DNA from: Scalesia atractyloides
Taxonomy: Eukaryota; Streptophyta; Magnoliopsida; Asterales; Asteraceae
Direction: 5' to 3'
Assembly (NCBI GenBank): GCA_947069175.1
Contig: CAMTDV010000017.1
Span: 44,835,137-44,899,136, forward strand
Length of the DNA stretch: 64,000 bases
Shown here piece by piece: positions 59,342 to 64,000 of the stretch. The notes under the pieces are model-generated. The model worked only from the letters and a program-made list of their open reading frames with translations. It was not told the origin of the DNA and made no database searches. Position 1 is the first letter of the stretch; every line of letters begins with the position of its first letter. The translations under genes and the position numbers were made by a program.

Positions 59342-60033
59342 ATAGTTATATATAGTTTGAGAATGTATAAGAAAATATTACCCTGAAGTTTATTAATTTA
59401 TAGGGAGGGTAAATCGTTAATAATATTTGATTTACCAAGTCATAGTTCAAGGCATCGCCGCCTTGAGCTTTAGACTAAAAAGCCGTTGCTTTAGGCCCCC
59501 ACTATCTTAAGGCCCTCAATTTACGTCGGACCAACAGATATTGAAGCAATCTTTGTTCACAAGCGTTAGGTGAAATTGAGGCTATGTTTATATATATAAA
59601 TTATAAATATTGGTCGTCGTTTGATTTACAGCGAAGCAATTGATTTGATGGTTTGGATGAAGATGTCGTTATTTGTCTAACCGGTAAAAAATGGTTGATA
59701 ACAGTTTGCGGTAGTCGGATTCCATTTCCATTTAGAAAAAAAAAGGCTTTACTCTCTCACATCTGCATTCAGTTGATCTTATGTTAACTTTAGCTTTTCT
59801 TTTCTTTTCCAATTTGACTCATATATCAATTCTGATATGCTTAGAGAGTGTGAATAGTATGCAACTTTTATTGTTTTAAGAATCTTGAGTGTTTGAAATT
59901 TGCAAGATCAGATAGGCTGATTTTTAATAGTATCAATGCTATTATGTAACAATCTATATCTTAATGGCTTTGGAGTTGTTGGCTAAAAAAAAGCATGATT
60001 ATCCTCAAGCCCAAATTTATGATTTGTATTAGT
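59342..60033. other. Region downstream of the kinase gene
   Basis: It includes the 3' UTR; an AT-rich stretch at 59345-59435 is the likely polyadenylation area, but no single signal stands out. The rest is spacer, with a piece at 59440-59590 (GGCATCGCCGCCTTGAGC, TTAAGGCCC) that looks like a repeat remnant. No gene was seen. Confidence 0.4.
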
Positions 60034-60063
60034 ACTAGTTTACACCCCGCCTATGTTGCGGGA
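60034..60063 (-). mobile_element. Helitron 3' end
   Basis: The minus strand reads CCCGCAACATAGGCGGGG, then TGTAAACTAGT: a 5-bp stem (CCCGC 60046-60050 with GCGGG 60058-60062), a 7-nt loop, and CTAG with a following T. This is the canonical plant Helitron terminus. The element body extends rightward from here. I could not fix its 5' (right) end; repeated phrases near 60330-60660 (AAAGTAGA-GACTAAACATG) probably belong to it. Confidence 0.6.
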
Positions 60064-61091
60064 CGATAAACGGCATATTTCTCAGTTTAATAACATGCAC
60101 GCATGTGTTTCGATTACACGATCTCAATAAAAATTAGACATAAATAAAAATATGCGTGTCAAAGAATTTTTGTTTTAATAAAGTTTAGGAATTATAAAGT
60201 AACTTTATTAAAGCCCAAGAATAGTAGCAGTTGTCTACCAATAGCTAATGGTCACTATTCCCCTGGGTTGATTCGTTACGGTAGCAAAGGGAAAAAGCTA
60301 AAAGATGAAATATTAAAAGGAATAAAAGTAGAAGGACTAAACATGTGCACTACCAAAAGTTAAAGCAGAGGGACTAGACACGCATATAAACAAAGTTAAC
60401 CTGTAAAATGTAAAAAGAAGGTTTTTTTTTTCTAAAAATAAAGGGGCCAAACACGTATATTAGCGAAGTTACGGGTTTAAAAGTAAAATACAAAAAACGA
60501 AAATCAATTACTTAAAAGAATAAAAGTAGATGACTAAACATGTACAATATCAAAGTTTAAGCAGAGAGACAAAACACGCATAATATGAAGAAAACTTTTT
60601 AAAACAGAGGGGTGAAACCCGTGTATTAACGAAACTAAAGGTTTAAAAGTTAAATACAAAAAGAATCAATCAATGAGGGGTGTAAGACAGCTGTGTGGCA
60701 CTATTCCCCTCATGGTTATTGTAGTTATAGGTAGCTTTAGTTAAAACAAGGGTTGTGATTCAAAGTTTGTGGCTTGTTTCTTTTAATTGTCTGGATTTTG
60801 AACTAACAAACGGGTAGCCTTTGATGATATTTTTTATATATGGTTCTTTTCTTTTTTTTTTTATCGGCTTACTTTGGTTCTTGTACTATGTCATAAGATG
60901 AAAGTTAATCTGCCTTTTAATTGGCGAAATTTGGTTCAGATACTATGTCATAAAGGTTCCGAGTTTAAATTTTATAGTCTTCTATTATCAGTCTCAAGTC
61001 CCAACAAGAAGTAAGCTTTATAACCATGAAGTCGGACAATCTCACAACATATAATAACACTACTACTAGAAATTATAATTACTTAAAACAT
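60064..61091. other. AT-rich spacer, probably Helitron body
   Basis: No coding. Near-repeats include CACTATTCCCCT (60253 and 60700), GACTAAACATGT and AACACGTATATTA-type phrases, in keeping with a non-autonomous Helitron interior. Confidence 0.4.
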
Positions 61092-61100
61092 TTTCATAAA

Positions 61101-61828
61101 GAGTAAATTGCCATTTTAGTCCTTGGAGTTTGTCTCAAATTGTCATTTTAGTCAAAATAGTTTTTTTTTCTTCTCTGGGTCCCTGAGTTTTTCATTTTCT
61201 TGCTATTTTGATCACATCGTCTAACTCCATTAAAAAACCTCAGTTTTAACCAGGGTATTCTTGGTATTTTCGTAATAATTATAATACTAATTATAATAAT
61301 TATAATATAAAACACATAAAGGTGGGTGGAATTGGTGGTTGTGATGGGGCGGAGGTCGGGGACGGTGGTGGAGGTGCCCCTAGGTTAGCTGCCATTGTGG
61401 TAGACATTTTGGTGGCGGAGGTCAGTGACAGTGACGGTGGTTGGCGGAGGTGAGTGTCGGGGGTGGGTGATGACTGTGGATCGGTGGCGGTGGCACTAGC
61501 ACCGGTGGTGGAGAGAAAGAAAGTAGAGGGATGAAGAACGAGAGAGAAGGGGTGGGGGTAGGGGGTGTTAATCAGATTTTTATAAAAACAAAAAGTAAAA
61601 TTAGTTTTTTTGTGTTTTATATTATAAATATTATTATTAGTATTATAATTATTACGAAAATGCCAAAAATACCCCTTGTTAAAACTGAGGTTTTTTAACG
61701 GAGTTAGGCAATGTGATTAAAATGGCAAGAAAATGTAAAACTCAGGGACCCAGAGGAGATAAAAAAAACTATTTGGACTAAAATGACAATTTAGGACAAA
61801 AATCAGAGACTAAAATGACAATTTACTC
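61101..61828. mobile_element. MULE-type MITE with long inverted repeats (728 bp)
   Basis: The ends GAGTAAATTGCCATTTTAGTC and the complement of the right end (GAGTAAATTGTCATTTTAGTC) begin inverted repeats of about 200 bp each. A perfect 9-bp target duplication TTTCATAAA (61092-61100 and 61829-61837) fits Mutator-like elements. The 230-bp centre is G-rich (GGTGG, GGCGGAGG repeats) and unlike the AT-rich arms. No transposase. Confidence 0.88.
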
Positions 61829-61837
61829 TTTCATAAA

Positions 61838-63099
61838 TCTCAAACTTCTATAGAGATTTAATTTTATAAAAGGGGATCTAAATTCAAATATATGTATAAG
61901 ATATCCACTTTAACATGTTTTTCAAATTAAAACCTTGTCAACAAAAACAGGTAAATTTATTAAGGGGGCGACTGCTTTTAAAAACAAACAAATACGGTTT
62001 ATTTATAAGTCGTCTTTTTAGCTTGGTCAAAAAACACGATTGAAATAATCCTTAAAGAATGATAAATAGTGTGTGTTTTTTATAACAACAACATATCTTA
62101 CTTCTTACTAATTCTATATTATTGTCCACCGTAAAATTAAAACCCTCAATCTTTTAAAGAGGAAAACAAATTTACACACTTGGATACTACCATCGATATG
62201 CCCTTTTGGTGCATTATAAATAGTAATGTTGCTACAACAAATGCAAGACCAATGATAGTGGACAGACTGGTTAGGCAAAAGGCTTCAGGGGTTCCGATTT
62301 GCCTAACACAGGTCGTGGGGTCCTCACGTTTGCAGCACGTGGGGTTGGATCACTTGTTTATTGTTCACTTTTGATTCTGGATTGAAAGGAGTTCAACCCC
62401 AGAACGTTGATGTTAGTGAAGTTGCAATGTTTGAAGTGAAGAAGAGAAGCAAGCATAAAGCTAGTTCTCAAGAGAGAAGAGAAAGATCAGAGATTTCAAG
62501 TAATCTGGAACTGATCCTGGTGTCTCTTGCATGGATGCCAAAGCTATCTTTTATAGAGGAGCATATTCTATAAGAGGAAGTCCTTGACTAAGGATCCAAG
62601 GCTGCAGTGAAGGATTTACCCGTTTAGGGGTTGAAGACTTCGGACATGCGGATAAAAGAGAGTTTCTTGTGCACATGTCTCCTTTTGCGGCTGAGGGAGG
62701 GTCTTGCAAGTCATCAGTGATGTGACTGATTACTGTGCTTGTTCTTTTTGCTGTTTAGTATAGCTCGCGGGTTTTTAACCCTTTTACCTTTTAACCTTTC
62801 AAGCTGTTTTTGTGCTTTGGTCAATTTTGTGATTTGGTCAATTTTGTGATTTGGGTTAGCCGGCTTTTTGGGGTGTAAGCTCAAATACTTCCGACTTTCT
62901 CACTTAATTTTTATTGCTTAAAGGCTTCAAGGATTGAAGGCTTGAAGGGTTGCTAGGCGGTTGAGATTTTGAAATTGAATTTTGAAGTGATAGTTGATTT
63001 GATGTGTGACAGTTTTTTTTGCAGACGTCGGTTTTAATTATATGTTGTGCAATGATAACCTCCCTTAACTTCTATTTTCTTTTTATTAAACCATATATA
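61838..63099. other. Unassigned stretch
   Basis: Spacer with short open segments. One at 62361-62573 (70 codons, charged: EVKKRSKHKASSQERRERSE) could be a retroelement remnant, but no domain is recognised. GGTCAATTTTGTGATTTG is repeated in tandem near 62818-62850. Nothing else is supported. Confidence 0.35.
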
Positions 63100-64000
63100 A
63101 TTTATTCTTAATTGTTTCAAATTGATTAGCACTGGCCATTGTTCTATTGCAACAATCTTTGAAGGATCAGTTTGAACCCCTTTCCCTGATATAACATGAC
63201 CCGAATACTCAACTGAAGTTCCTCCAAATGAACATTTAGATTTCTTAGCCACCAAAGAATGTTTTTTTTGAATAAAAGTAACACTTGTTCCAAATCCAGT
63301 ATATGATGCTGAGTCATAATAGGACTATAGACTAATGTATCATCAAAGAAAACCAATGTAGTTTTCCTCATCAAAGCCTTGAAAGTAGAATTCATCAAGG
63401 CCTGAAATGTTGCAGGGGCATTTGTTAAGCCAAAAGACATAACAACAAATTCAAACAACCCTTGATGAGTTCTAAAAGCCGTTTTATGAATATCTCTTTC
63501 ATCCATTCTTACTTGATGATACCCAGCTCTCAAATCCAGCTTAGAGAAAACTGTAGCCCCCCTAACTCATCCAATAACTCTTCAATCAAAGGAATAGGAA
63601 ATCTATTCTTAATTGTAGCTTCATTAAGTTATATATAGTCTACACAAAATCTCTATGACCTATCTTTTTTCTTAACTAACACTATAGGGGATGCAAATGC
63701 ACTTTTACTGTTCCTTACTACCCCGGTATCCAACAATTCCTGAGTTAACTTTTTCAATACATCCTTCTGAGCAGCAGGGTACCTATAAGCTTTCTGATTA
63801 ATAGTTACATTTTCATCCTTCAAGATAATTTTGTGATCACAATCCCTTTTTGGAGGTAATGTGACAGGAACTTCAAATATGTTTTTATATTTCTGCAACA
63901 AGCTCTCTAATGCAGTATCTTTGCTTTCTTCATGAACTACAGTTTCATGTTGAAAAGAATCTTGACTCTCCATCTGTAAGCTAAACAACTGCATAGTTGC
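63100..64000 (-). pseudogene. Chromovirus-like (Reina-type?) reverse transcriptase fragment
   Basis: Read leftward from the right edge. The pre-RT linker (LPPKRDCDHKIILKDENV, then KSAFASPIVLVKKKDRS) is at 63994-63653. A RFCVDY-like block is at about 63636-63655, broken by a stop. RT core MRAGYHQVRMDERDIHKTAF and FGLTNAPATFQ are at 63533-63400. The catalytic box reads VFFDDTLVYS, where family members have DDI. The thumb region YSGHVISGKGVQTDPSKI is near 63200-63140. Homology stops near 63110, so it is truncated at its 3' end and continues past the window at its 5' end. Lineage is from motif resemblance only. Confidence 0.8.

Noticed and set aside
62180..62573. Two short plus-strand ORFs as a gene
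   Set aside because: No recognised domain, no splice structure linking them and no start context; kept as unassigned.

Overview
This is eukaryotic plant nuclear DNA, most likely from a eudicot. I suspect the daisy family (Asteraceae) from the style of its Ty3/gypsy elements, but that is inference and I could not search a database. The window holds one host gene, at 55504-59341. About 44 kb of the rest is a stack of retrotransposons inserted into one another, and most remaining DNA is other transposons and AT-rich spacer.

Layout. (1) 1-6369: the 5' part of a minus-strand Ty3/gypsy element (Tekay-like) with a very long 3.3 kb LTR, a primer-binding site, an extra leader ORF and a broken gag. 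(2) 6373-8705: a possible Helitron, then a short SINE with a 14-bp target duplication. (3) 8706-52992: an old, decayed Ty1/copia element on the plus strand, with a near-matching 5-bp target duplication (AGTGG/AGCGG). It has been split by three insertions: Tekay element 1 (11421-21721, target duplication ATTAG); a solo LTR (22149-28429, ATAAC) that contains a second solo LTR (23343-27225, ACAAG); and a Tat-lineage element (29164-50078, ATGAG) that contains Tekay element 2 (32032-42351, GTAAC). (4) 53558-54037: a hAT-like MITE. (5) 55504-59341: a ten-exon gene for a universal-stress-protein (USP) domain fused to a serine/threonine kinase, with a hAT-like MITE in intron 7. (6) 60034-64000: a Helitron 3' end, a 728-bp MULE-type MITE with long inverted repeats, an unassigned stretch, and a decayed chromovirus-like pol fragment running off the right edge.

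Most unusual observation. The LTRs of the two sibling Tekay elements carry tRNA-like modules. Three (A, B, C) lie in tandem on the element's sense strand downstream of its TATA box. A fourth (D) lies upstream on the opposite strand, with A-box and B-box motifs at tRNA spacing, a perfect T-stem and, in element 2, a T-run just after it. The LTRs therefore look like composites of Pol II and Pol III promoter sequences. The nearest precedent I know is the 5S-rRNA-like LTR of Cassandra TRIM elements.

All retroelement coding regions are broken by stops or frameshifts, so none looks autonomous. The kinase gene has an intact reading frame across all predicted splice junctions (721 residues).
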